In this document: positions 56,558 to 64,000 of the stretch, one piece after another
Layout of the letters: the number at the start of each line of letters is the position of its first letter
Numbering within the stretch: position 1 is the first letter of the stretch
Assembly (NCBI RefSeq): GCF_003725695.1
Contig: NZ_RJSE01000008.1
Span: forward strand, 21,801 to 85,800
DNA: 64,000 bases
Reading direction: 5' to 3'
Source of the DNA: Nocardioides marmoriginsengisoli
GTDB taxonomy: Bacteria > Actinomycetota > Actinomycetes > Propionibacteriales > Nocardioidaceae
The notes under the pieces: generated by a model
The model's database searches: none
What the model saw: only the letters and a program-made list of their open reading frames with translations
What the model was told of the DNA's origin: nothing
Translations under genes and position numbers: made by a program

Positions 56558-58927
56558 TCAGCGGTTGCGCCACTGCGGCGGTCGCTTGGTCACGAAGGCC
56601 GTCATGCCCTCCTGCATGTCCTCGCTGGTGATCAGCTCGTCCACCGCCTGCGTGGGCGTGCGGACGGCCGCGACGGTGTCGGCGATCCCGGCGGCGTCCT
56701 GCATCGCCTGCAGGCTCAGCCGGACCGAGGTCGGCGAGCCCTCCAGGATCTCGGCGGCGAGCTCGCGAGCGGTCTCCAGCGCCTGGCCGGCGGGGGCGAT
56801 CCGGTTGACCAGCCCGCGCCGGTACGCCTCCTCCGCACCCAGGCGCCGGCCGGTGAGGATCATCTCGGTCGCGACCTTCTCGGGCAGCTGGCGGGGCAGC
56901 CGGACCACGCCGCCGGCGCCGGCGAAGAGGCCGACCTTCACCTCGCTCAGCGCCAGTTGGGCGGTCTCGTCGGCCACCACCAGGTGGCAGGCGAGTGCGA
57001 TCTCCAGGCCGCCGCCCATCGCGAAGCCGTTGACCGCGGCGATCACCGGCTTGGTCATCCCGGCCCGGCTGGTGAGCCCGGCGAACCCGGTCGGCGGGAT
57101 GTACATCGGCTTCCCGGTCGCGGTGTAGAGCAGGTCGTTGCCGGCGCAGAACGACGTCGCGCCGGCGCCGGTGATGATCGCGACCCAGAGCTCGGGATCG
57201 GCGAGGTAGGCGTCGAAGATCTCGGAGAGCTCGGTGTGGGCCGGCGGGTGCAGCGAGTTCCGCGCGTCCGGGCGGTTGATGGTCACCTCGAGCAGGTGGC
57301 CGTCGCGCCGTACCAGCACGTGCTCGTAGGCCTCCCGGAAGCCCGGTGCCCGGACCGGCAGCAACGCGTCCATCCGGGCCCGGGAGACCGAGACCCGGCT
57401 GCCCTCGTCCACCGTGCGCACGAAGATCCGGCCGCCGATGGCGTCGTCCTCGGCCAGCAGGTCGAGCAGCGCCTCGTCGCCGGGGACGCCGAGCGCCAGG
57501 AAGCGCTCGCCGGTGTTCTCGAGACGGCCCACGACGACCGCGGTCCGGCTGCCGTCGCGTCCGTGCTTCACGGAGTAGGTCTCGAGCGTCGCCCAGCCGT
57601 CCGGGGTCTGGGTGGTTGCCACGGTCGGCCAGGAGGCCACCTGCGCCTGGAGGTCGGTGCTCTGGTCCGGCGTCCAGGCGCGAGCCTCGGAGGAGTACAC
57701 CCCGACCGAGTACTTCGACAGCGTGCCGCCGTTGGCGCCGACCAGGCTGCGCCGGCCGGGATTGCGGCGGCTGAAGTCCACGGCCTCCGCGATCGCGTGC
57801 ATCGAGTAGTTGTTGCCGGCCCCGCCGAAGAACGGCAGTCCGCCGGTCAGGGTGAAGCCGCGGGCGTCGTCGGGGGCCAGCCCCAGGCCGTCGACGAGGG
57901 TGAAGACCGCCACCGGGAAGCACGAGTAGAGGTCGAACGCCGCGATCTCCGCGAGCTCCGCCCCGGCGACCTCGAGCGCGTGCTCGACGGCCAGCACCGA
58001 GGCCGGACCGGAGCTCAGGTCGTGGCGTTCCAGCAGGTCCTGCTCGCGCAGGTCGGCATGGCCGTGCAGGAAGACCCACTTCTCGGGCGGGATGCCGAGC
58101 CGCTCGGCCGAGGCGACCGAGGTGAGCAGGACGGCGGCGCCCTGGTTCACCTGGTCGCGTGCCACGACGTAGCGCAGGTAGGGGTCGGAGATCGGGCGGT
58201 TCCGCTCGTCCGGGGTGGCCAGCTCCGCCGCGGAGCGCACGGTCGGCGCCGCCGAGAACGGGTTCTTCGCGGCGACCTCGGTGAACGGTGCGAAGAGCGC
58301 GCCCATGTCGTGGAGGTAGTCGGTCCGGGAGCGGCCAATCCGGGCCCGGCGGGCGTTCTCGAAGAGCGCGTACTGCACCGGGGCGTCGTTCAGGCCGTGG
58401 TTGAAGCCGTGCATCGACACCAGACCGCGCAAGCCGTAGCCGCGGTTCTCCAGCTGGCCGCCGATGTTCTCGGTGAAGTCCGGCTTCTCGTCCGCCGCGG
58501 CGAGATTCCGCACGGTCGAGATCGCCTCGGCGCCGGCGAGGAGGACGACCTCGCGCTCGCCGCTCGCGATCGCGGCGGCCATCTCGTTGACCAGGTGCTG
58601 CGGACCCTGCCCGCCGGAGACCTCGAGGATCGCGTGCCGGGGGTCGGCGCCGATCCGGGCGGCCACCGACCGCGGGAAGTTGTCGGACTTGCCGAGCGGT
58701 GCCGGCGCGCCCGCGATCGAGTCCTCGAACTGACGGACGGTCGCAAGCGTGTCGATCGCCGCCGCCAGCGCCGCTGCGTCTGCCCCGGCGTCGGCCAGAG
58801 CCGCCGCGGCCGCCCGACCGGCGAGGTCGGCCGCCGAGAGACCCTCGTACGCCGGGCTGTCCAGGTGGTCGGCGGCCTGGCCCACCCCGACGAGGACCGG
58901 GGTGGTGGGCGGGAGCGCGGCGTTCAT
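56558..58927 (-). CDS. Thiolase-like and crotonase fusion protein
   Basis: 789 residues. The N-terminal ~510 residues match the acetyl-CoA acetyltransferase-like family with the FDLYSCFPVAVF motif and GGLPFFGGAGNNYSMHA; the canonical N-terminal thiolase Cys is not evident, the stretch reading EVSGGQGPQHLVNEM. From ~536 to the end is a crotonase domain (ITGAGATSFCAGNDL, NGFAMGGGLEIALACHL, EVKVGLFAGAGG). The two enzymes are usually separate. It probably acts on a CoA ester in beta-oxidation. ATG 58927 has AGAAGGACC upstream. Confidence 0.88.
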   Translation of the reverse strand: MNAALPPTTPVLVGVGQAADHLDSPAYEGLSAADLAGRAAAAALADAGADAAALAAAIDTLATVRQFEDSIAGAPAPLGKSDNFPRSVAARIGADPRHAILEVSGGQGPQHLVNEMAAAIASGEREVVLLAGAEAISTVRNLAAADEKPDFTENIGGQLENRGYGLRGLVSMHGFNHGLNDAPVQYALFENARRARIGRSRTDYLHDMGALFAPFTEVAAKNPFSAAPTVRSAAELATPDERNRPISDPYLRYVVARDQVNQGAAVLLTSVASAERLGIPPEKWVFLHGHADLREQDLLERHDLSSGPASVLAVEHALEVAGAELAEIAAFDLYSCFPVAVFTLVDGLGLAPDDARGFTLTGGLPFFGGAGNNYSMHAIAEAVDFSRRNPGRRSLVGANGGTLSKYSVGVYSSEARAWTPDQSTDLQAQVASWPTVATTQTPDGWATLETYSVKHGRDGSRTAVVVGRLENTGERFLALGVPGDEALLDLLAEDDAIGGRIFVRTVDEGSRVSVSRARMDALLPVRAPGFREAYEHVLVRRDGHLLEVTINRPDARNSLHPPAHTELSEIFDAYLADPELWVAIITGAGATSFCAGNDLLYTATGKPMYIPPTGFAGLTSRAGMTKPVIAAVNGFAMGGGLEIALACHLVVADETAQLALSEVKVGLFAGAGGVVRLPRQLPEKVATEMILTGRRLGAEEAYRRGLVNRIAPAGQALETARELAAEILEGSPTSVRLSLQAMQDAAGIADTVAAVRTPTQAVDELITSEDMQEGMTAFVTKRPPQWRNR

Positions 58928-59036
58928 CTGCAGGTCCTTCTCTCGGGGGTGGCGCGGCAGCGGTCAGATCACCATAATGATTTAACTAATAATAGGTGCC
59001 GACGGGTCGCGGTGCCACTGCGGGGAGAGGTGCGGC

Positions 59037-59501
59037 GTGGGGATCACCAGCCAGTTCGACGGCCAGGTCTCGCTGACCTTCCCGTTCCGGTCCGACGTCG
59101 TCTGGCGCCGGGTGGCCGACCTCGAGCGGATCGGCGAGTGGTCGCCGGAGTGCACCGGCATCACCTGGGTCGCGCCGGCCACCGGTCCGGCGCCGGGTGC
59201 CCGGTTCGTCGGGCGCAACCGGATCGGCCCGATCCGGTGGCGGACGACGTGCACGCTGACCGCCTGGGAGCCCGAGAGGCTGCTGGCGTACGACGCCCGG
59301 CACGTGACCGGTGCCGTCACCCGGTGGACGTTCGAGCTGACGGAGCGCGGCGACACGACCGTGGTGACCCAGCGCTTCGCGACGGTGGACTCGCCGTGGT
59401 TCATGATGCTCGGGGACCGGGTCGCCGGCCGCCCGCGGCGGCTGCTCTCCGGGATGGAGGCGACGCTGCGGGCGATGCGGGACTCGATCAGCCCGCGCTG
59501 A
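59037..59501 (+). CDS. SRPBCC family protein
   Basis: 154 residues from GTG 59037 behind GAGAGGTG. A START/polyketide-cyclase-like hydrophobic cavity protein (FPFRSDVVWRRVADLERIGE, WSPECTGI, RNRIGPIRWRTTCTLTAWEP). It likely binds a lipid or aromatic. It overlaps the end of the convergent tetR gene by 14 bases. Confidence 0.85.
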   Translation: MGITSQFDGQVSLTFPFRSDVVWRRVADLERIGEWSPECTGITWVAPATGPAPGARFVGRNRIGPIRWRTTCTLTAWEPERLLAYDARHVTGAVTRWTFELTERGDTTVVTQRFATVDSPWFMMLGDRVAGRPRRLLSGMEATLRAMRDSISPR

Positions 59502-60081
59502 TGCCGGCGAGCACGAAGGCCACCAGCTCCTCGACGTAGCGGTCGAGCTCGCGTCGCGTCGGGGGAGCGGCGTCGTCGGGGCGCGCGATCGCGTGCATCA
59601 TCGCCGCGCCGCAGAGCGTGTCGAGGACCAGGGTCACGTTGGTGCCGCGGGGGAGCTCGCCGCGACGGACCGCGCGGTGCACCAGCCGGCGCGCGGCGTC
59701 GACCTGGCTGGTCCGGATCGCCTCCCAGTGGTCGCGCAGCTCGGGGATGCTCGGGGCCTCGAACCTCAGTCGCAGCATCGCCCGCCCCGCGTCCGGCAGG
59801 TGCGCGTCCAGCAGGTGGTGGGCGAGCGCGCTCAGGTCGGCGACCAGGTCCTCGCCGTCCGGCGGCGGCACGAGGTGCACGGTCTCGCGGACCGCGTCGA
59901 CCAGGAGGTCCGCGGCGGTCGACCAGCGCCGGTAGATCGACGGCTTGCCGACGTGGGCCCGGCGGGCGACCTCGTCGATGCTGAAGCCCGACCAGCCGGC
60001 GTCGCCGAACAGGTCGAGGGCGGCGCGGACCACCCGGCGGTCGACGTCCGGGTCGCGCGGTCGGCCTGCGGTCGCGGTCAC
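59488..60081 (-). CDS. TetR family regulator
   Basis: 197 residues. N-terminal helix-turn-helix (VVRAALDLFGDAGWSGFSID, VARRAHVGKPSIYRRW); C-terminal ligand domain. GTG 60081 lies 6 bases after TAGACT (60093-60088). Operator-like palindromes at 60099-60113 and 60131-60145 lie in the gap to the acyl-CoA dehydrogenase, so it probably represses itself and the divergent catabolic genes, with a CoA ester as inducer. Confidence 0.9.
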   Translation of the reverse strand: MTATAGRPRDPDVDRRVVRAALDLFGDAGWSGFSIDEVARRAHVGKPSIYRRWSTAADLLVDAVRETVHLVPPPDGEDLVADLSALAHHLLDAHLPDAGRAMLRLRFEAPSIPELRDHWEAIRTSQVDAARRLVHRAVRRGELPRGTNVTLVLDTLCGAAMMHAIARPDDAAPPTRRELDRYVEELVAFVLAGISAG

Positions 60082-60098
60082 CGGAGCAGTCTATTGCA

Positions 60099-60145
60099 GA
60101 ACGATGGTCGTTCCCTTATCGTGCATAACGAAACGACAACCGTTT
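60099..60145 (+). promoter_or_regulatory. Two palindromic sites, probable TetR operators
   Basis: GAACGA-TGG-TCGTTC (60099-60113) is a perfect inverted repeat. AAACG-ACAAC-CGTTT (60131-60145) is a second perfect one. Both lie between the divergent tetR and acyl-CoA dehydrogenase genes. Confidence 0.55.
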
Positions 60146-60161
60146 AGGAACTAGGACGCCC

Positions 60162-62207
60162 GTGACCGAGACCGACGACTTCGCGGCCTCCGTGCGCGCC
60201 CAGCTCGACGGGCTCTGGTCCGTCGAGGACCTGCGCGCCGGGAAGTCGCTCGACCCGGTCCGGGACGCTGCGAGCCGGGCCGGCTGGTTCGACCTGGGCG
60301 GCGAGGGCGCGATCTCGGCACTGGTGGCCGCCGCCCGCGCGACCGGTGCCGCGGCGTGCCCGCTCCCGCTCGCGGAGGCGCACGTCGCCGCGACCCTGGT
60401 CCCGGCCGAGGTGCTCGGCGACCTCCGGGTGACGGTGCTGCCGGCGGGATCGCGGCGCACCGAGGCTCCGACCGGGATCGACGCGGTGCTGCTGCTCGGC
60501 GACGGCGAGGCAGAGCTCCGCCCGGTGCTCGGCGCCACCCTGCTCGACGGCGTCCCGGCTCCGGCCTGGGGTGAGGTGGAGCTGGGCGTGGCGACCTGGG
60601 CCGGCGTACCGGGGGCTCCGGCGACGGACCGCGCCCGCACGCTGCTGCGGCTCGCCCTGGCCGCCCGCGCCGCCGGAGCGGCGGAACGCCTGCACCGGTT
60701 CGCGGTCGAGCACGCGTGCTCGCGGATCCAGTTCGGCAAGCCGATCGGTGCCTTCGGGGCGGTTCAGCAACGGACCGCCGCGTGCCAGATCGACGTGGTC
60801 GCCGCGCAGCTGCTCCTCGCCGCGGCGGCGCGGGCCTTCGACGACGGTTCGGCCGACGCGGAGCTGGCGGCCGAGCTCACGCACGGATTCGTCGCTGCGG
60901 CTGCCCGCCGGGTGCTGCTCGGCGCGCACCACACGCTCGCCGCCGTGGGGTTCTTCGAGGAGCACCTCGGGCCCTGGCTGTTCCGGCGGGTGCACGCGGA
61001 CGTGGCCTCGGCCGCCGCGCTCGAGCCGAGCCGGGGCCGACCGGTCGACCGTCTCGTCGAGGGGCGGGGGAGCCTGCCGGCACCCGGCGTCCACCGGTCC
61101 GCGCCGGCATCGGCCGCCGAGACGTTCCGGGTCGAGGTCCGTGCGCTGGCAGCCGAGCTCGCCGGAGCCGACCGGGACACCTGGGTGGCCGCCCTGGTCG
61201 AGCGCGGCTGGCTCGGGATGGGCTGGCCGGCCCGGGACGGCGGCCGGGACGCGAGCGTCGGCGAGGAGGCGGTGCTCCACGAAGAGCTGACCTACGCCCG
61301 GGCGCCGGTCGAGATCGAGCTGGCCTCCGTGACCCTGCTCGGCAGCGCGATCCTGGCTCACGGGACCGCGGAGCAACGCGCCCGGTTCCTCCCACTGGTG
61401 CGCGCCGGCGCGATGCGCTTCTGCCTCGGCTACTCCGAGCCGGAGACCGGGTCCGACCTGGCGAGCGTCCGGACCCGCGCCGAGCGCCGCGGTGACGACT
61501 GGGTCGTCAACGGCCAGAAGATCTGGACCACCCGGGCCGAGCAGGCCGACTACCTGTGGCTGGCCGCGCGGACCGACCCGGACGCGCAGCCGCGGCACGC
61601 CGGCATCACCGTCTTCCTGGTGCCGATGACGACCCCGGGCATCGAGGTCCGGCCGATGACGGCACTCTCGGGGGAGCGCGCCGCGACCGTCTTCCTCGAC
61701 GACGTCGTCGTCCCGGACCGTGCGCGGGTCGGGCCCGTCGACGGCGGCTGGACGGTGATCACGCACGCCCTGGCCGGCGAACGGGTCGTGATGGGAGGGG
61801 TCGCGGCGCAGCTCCACCGGGTGCTGGACGACGTCCTCGACGCCGTCCGCGACGATCCAGCCGGGATCGTCGGTGCGCGCGGCTCCGCCCGTCGCCACCT
61901 GCTCGACCGGGCGGTCTGCGACCTCCAGGCGCTCCGCGCCCTGGTCGCGCACGCCACCGGCTCCGAAGGGATCGAGGCGCTGGTCGCGGCACCGCTGGCG
62001 GGCGTGCTCGGCGGCGAGCTGGCCGAGTCGTTCGCGGAGACCCTGCTCGACGTGCTCGGTCCCGGTGCCCTGCTGGCCGACGCCGACGGGATCGGCGGCG
62101 GCCACGTCCAGCACCTGCTCCGCCAGTCGGTGATGTACGTCGTCGGCGGCGGCACCAACGACATCCAGCGGGGGATCATCGCCCGCTCCCTCGGACTGCC
62201 CCGCTAG
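60162..62207 (+). CDS. Fused double acyl-CoA dehydrogenase
   Basis: 681 residues from GTG 60162. Two acyl-CoA dehydrogenase halves in one chain. The N-terminal half (about 1-310) has FAVEHACSRIQFGKPIGAFG but lacks other FAD-binding motifs. The C-terminal half (about 320-680) has YSEPETGSDLASVRTRA, DDWVVNGQKIWTTRAEQADY, and the end GGGTNDIQRGIIARSLGLPR. This fusion is seen in FadE34-type enzymes of sterol side-chain catabolism, where the N-terminal half is inactive. Substrate unknown. Confidence 0.9.
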   Translation: MTETDDFAASVRAQLDGLWSVEDLRAGKSLDPVRDAASRAGWFDLGGEGAISALVAAARATGAAACPLPLAEAHVAATLVPAEVLGDLRVTVLPAGSRRTEAPTGIDAVLLLGDGEAELRPVLGATLLDGVPAPAWGEVELGVATWAGVPGAPATDRARTLLRLALAARAAGAAERLHRFAVEHACSRIQFGKPIGAFGAVQQRTAACQIDVVAAQLLLAAAARAFDDGSADAELAAELTHGFVAAAARRVLLGAHHTLAAVGFFEEHLGPWLFRRVHADVASAAALEPSRGRPVDRLVEGRGSLPAPGVHRSAPASAAETFRVEVRALAAELAGADRDTWVAALVERGWLGMGWPARDGGRDASVGEEAVLHEELTYARAPVEIELASVTLLGSAILAHGTAEQRARFLPLVRAGAMRFCLGYSEPETGSDLASVRTRAERRGDDWVVNGQKIWTTRAEQADYLWLAARTDPDAQPRHAGITVFLVPMTTPGIEVRPMTALSGERAATVFLDDVVVPDRARVGPVDGGWTVITHALAGERVVMGGVAAQLHRVLDDVLDAVRDDPAGIVGARGSARRHLLDRAVCDLQALRALVAHATGSEGIEALVAAPLAGVLGGELAESFAETLLDVLGPGALLADADGIGGGHVQHLLRQSVMYVVGGGTNDIQRGIIARSLGLPR

Positions 62208-62239
62208 GCGTCCGCCCACCCGAAGAAGGAGCCACACCC

Positions 62240-63364
62240 GTGCGTACCGACATCTGCGACCTGCTCGGCATCGAGATCCCCCTGCTCGCCTTCAGCCACT
62301 GCCGCGACGTCGTCGTCGAGGTCAGCAAGGCCGGCGGGTTCGGGGTGCTCGGAGGGTCTTCCTTCGCGCCCGAGGACCTCAAGCGCGAGCTCACCTGGAT
62401 CGACGAGAACGTCGACGGCAAGCCCTACGGGGTCGACATCGTGCTGCCGGAGAAGCTCGGCGAGGAGATGGCGGTCGACGACGAGACCCTGCTCGCGATG
62501 GTTCCCGCCGAGCACCGGCGCTTCGTCCAGGGAGTCCTGGCCGAGCACGGGATCGAGCTCGCCGAGGAGAAGCTGCTCGGTATGTTCGGGGCCGGCGTCA
62601 CCGGCGACATCGGCGAGCGGCTGATGGACGTCATCCTGCGGCACCCGGTGAAGCTGGTCGCGAACGCCCTCGGCGTCCCGCCGGCGTACGTGATCGAGCG
62701 GGCGCACGCGGCCGGCCTGCCGGTCGCCGCGCTGGTCGGTGCCAAGGAGCACGCGATCCGCCAGGTCGAGGCCGGCGTCGACGTCGTCGTCGTCCAGGGC
62801 ACCGAGGCGGGCGGGCACTGCGGCGAGGTGACCACGATGGTGCTGGTGCCCGAGGTGGTCCGGGCGCTGCGCGAGCGCGACCTGATGGTCCCGGTGCTCG
62901 CGGCCGGCGGCATCGTCACCGGCGAGCAGATGGCCGCGTCGGTGGTGCTGGGTGCCGCCGGCGCCTGGACCGGCTCGGTCTGGCTGACCACGCACGAAGC
63001 CGAGACGGCGCCGTGGACCGTGGAGAAGATGCTCGCCGCCAGCTCGCGCGACACCGTGCGCAGCCGGGCTCGGACCGGCAAGCCGTCCCGGCAGCTCCGC
63101 ACCTCCTGGCACGCCGCCTGGGAGCGCGAGGGAGCGCCGCAGCCGCTGCCGATGCCGCTCCAGTCCTGGGTCAGCGAGACCGGGTTGCGGCACGTGGACA
63201 AGCTCGCCGAGACCGGCCACGAGGGCGCCCGCGAGCTGGCCACCTACTGGGTCGGCCAGGGCGTGGGCCTGATGGACCGCCGGAAGTCGGCGCGCGACGT
63301 CGTCATCGAGATGGCGACCGGGTACGCCGACGCGACCGAGCGGCTGGCCGCCACCCTGGAGTGA
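62240..63364 (+). CDS. NAD(P)H-dependent flavin oxidoreductase / nitronate monooxygenase family
   Basis: 374 residues from GTG 62240 behind AAGAAGGAG. TIM-barrel FMN protein of the 2-nitropropane dioxygenase-like family: GGFGVLGGSSFAPEDL, QGTEAGGHCGEVTTMVLVPE, LAAGGIVTGEQMAASVVLGA. It follows the fused dehydrogenase by 32 bases and is probably in the same operon. In mycobacteria related proteins take part in sterol ring degradation. Activity on nitronates is not proven here. Confidence 0.87.
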   Translation: MRTDICDLLGIEIPLLAFSHCRDVVVEVSKAGGFGVLGGSSFAPEDLKRELTWIDENVDGKPYGVDIVLPEKLGEEMAVDDETLLAMVPAEHRRFVQGVLAEHGIELAEEKLLGMFGAGVTGDIGERLMDVILRHPVKLVANALGVPPAYVIERAHAAGLPVAALVGAKEHAIRQVEAGVDVVVVQGTEAGGHCGEVTTMVLVPEVVRALRERDLMVPVLAAGGIVTGEQMAASVVLGAAGAWTGSVWLTTHEAETAPWTVEKMLAASSRDTVRSRARTGKPSRQLRTSWHAAWEREGAPQPLPMPLQSWVSETGLRHVDKLAETGHEGARELATYWVGQGVGLMDRRKSARDVVIEMATGYADATERLAATLE

Positions 63365-63367
63365 GTC

Positions 63368-64000
63368 TCAGAGCCGGACGCCGCCGGCGGCCAGCGCGGC
63401 CTCGGACTCCGGGGTCAGCGCGACGAAGCCCGCGGCGTCCGGCGTCAGCAGGTGCACCGGGCCGTCGTGGGCCGCCAGCGCGTAGCCGGCCTTCTTCAGG
63501 TCGGACTTCTGGTGCTTGAAGGTCCCCGTGACCGAGGCGCTGCCGGTCGCGGTGACCAGGAAGCGCGGGACTGCGAAGCCGGGGAGCTCGGCGCGCAAGG
63601 TCTTGGCAACGCCGTCCAGGTCGAGCTCCTCGCCGTCGCGCACCTGGACCCAGGCCATCCCGCAGCGCCCCTCCGCGCCGGGGACCTCGACGCCGTACGC
63701 GACCGCGTCCTCGACCTGGTGCCAGCCGTTGAGCACCCGCTCGATCTCGGTGGTCGCGACGTTCTCGCCGCGCCAGCGGAAGGTGTCGCCGATCCGGTCG
63801 ATGAACCGGACGTGGCCGTGGCCCTGGTTGAGGACCAGGTCGCCGGTGTGGAACCACGAGTCACCCGGCTTGAAGACGTCGGCGAGCACCTTCTTCGCCG
63901 ACGCCTCCTTGTCGGTGTAGCCGTTGTAGGGCTGGGCGTCGTTGATCTCGAAGACCAGCAGGCCGACCTCGCCGGGGCCCACCTCGACCAGCAGGCCGTC
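63368..64000 (-). CDS. Long-chain acyl-CoA synthetase, FadD/FATP-type (3' part)
   Basis: 211 codons to the window edge; the N-terminus lies outside. AMP-binding enzyme C-terminal part: WFHTGDLVLNQGHGHVRFID, RIGDTFRWRGENVATTEIER (hinge and A8 loop), and a C-terminal Lys-containing segment KHQKSDLKKAGY. The GDTFRWRGENVATTEV form is typical of very-long-chain synthetases (FATP/FadD6). It activates a fatty or sterol-derived acid to a CoA ester, completing the catabolic block. It converges with the flavin oxidoreductase, 3 bases between stops. Confidence 0.9.
   Translation of the reverse strand, partial: DGLLVEVGPGEVGLLVFEINDAQPYNGYTDKEASAKKVLADVFKPGDSWFHTGDLVLNQGHGHVRFIDRIGDTFRWRGENVATTEIERVLNGWHQVEDAVAYGVEVPGAEGRCGMAWVQVRDGEELDLDGVAKTLRAELPGFAVPRFLVTATGSASVTGTFKHQKSDLKKAGYALAAHDGPVHLLTPDAAGFVALTPESEAALAAGGVRL

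Overview
The window is very GC-rich, densely packed DNA from an actinobacterium. The best fit is a motile member of the Nocardioides group (Nocardioidaceae). This placement is inferred from gene content: a UvrD2-type helicase beside a WhiB7 regulator, a DUF5679 zinc-ribbon protein, a zincin of the DUF2342 family, mycoredoxin, an IdeR-type iron regulator, a WhiG/FliA-type sigma factor with a short flagellin, and very many genes whose start codon lies 6-8 bases after a TANNNT -10 box (leaderless transcription). No insertion sequence, prophage, CRISPR array or rRNA was seen.

Layout. Bases 1-9550: end of an Ig-repeat surface protein, deoD, an M3 oligopeptidase translationally coupled to nudC, a large secreted RTX-repeat protein, mycoredoxin, an alpha/beta hydrolase and an XRE/MmyB regulator. 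Bases 9670-12963: uvrD2, then whiB7 with a complete antibiotic-type attenuation leader (promoter, upstream ORF, antiterminator and terminator), then two tiny genes. Bases 12967-15538: an ABC1 kinase, an orphan cyclodehydratase-like protein and DUF5679. Bases 15790-20896: a crotonase, a probable small hairpin RNA with its own promoter, a cluster of DnaA-box-like sites, an HHH-PHP protein, a YgjP-type metalloprotease, a Nudix protein, the DUF2342 zincin and moaE.

Bases 20898-34671 are a flagellar and chemotaxis island: fliS, fliD, flagellin and the sigma factor on the minus strand; flgN-like, flgK, flgL, fliW, csrA, a secreted SGNH hydrolase, cheA, cheW and a soluble chemoreceptor on the plus strand. 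Three matching sigma-28-like promoters (CTCA, 15-16 bases, GCCGATRR) sit before flagellin, flgN and cheA. The flagellin leader has a GGA-loop hairpin and a GGA-rich Shine-Dalgarno site, which fits CsrA control relieved by FliW. Hook-basal body and motor genes are not in the window.

Bases 34672-43808: a NarL-type regulator, an IdeR/DtxR regulator, a beta-propeller lipoprotein-like protein, a trans-acting enoyl reductase-like protein, the efeUOB iron-uptake operon behind two iron boxes, and tRNA-Arg(CCU) with a degenerate tRNA-like copy next to it. Bases 43939-49357: PhnA, a second-type adenylate kinase, an ArsR regulator with a palindromic operator, a response regulator, a multi-spanning membrane protein and a CPBP protease.

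Bases 49474-56550 form one tightly overlapping seven-gene operon: an anchored surface protein, two small membrane proteins, a LivH-LivM fused permease, a lipoprotein binding protein with a long Gly-Thr repeat linker, LivG and LivF. It is followed, from 56558 to the right edge, by a fatty-acid or sterol-like catabolic block: a thiolase-crotonase fusion, SRPBCC, TetR, a fused double acyl-CoA dehydrogenase, a flavin oxidoreductase and an acyl-CoA synthetase. The transporter may feed this block. That operon is the best candidate here for a poorly described system, and the whiB7 and flagellin leaders are the clearest regulatory devices.
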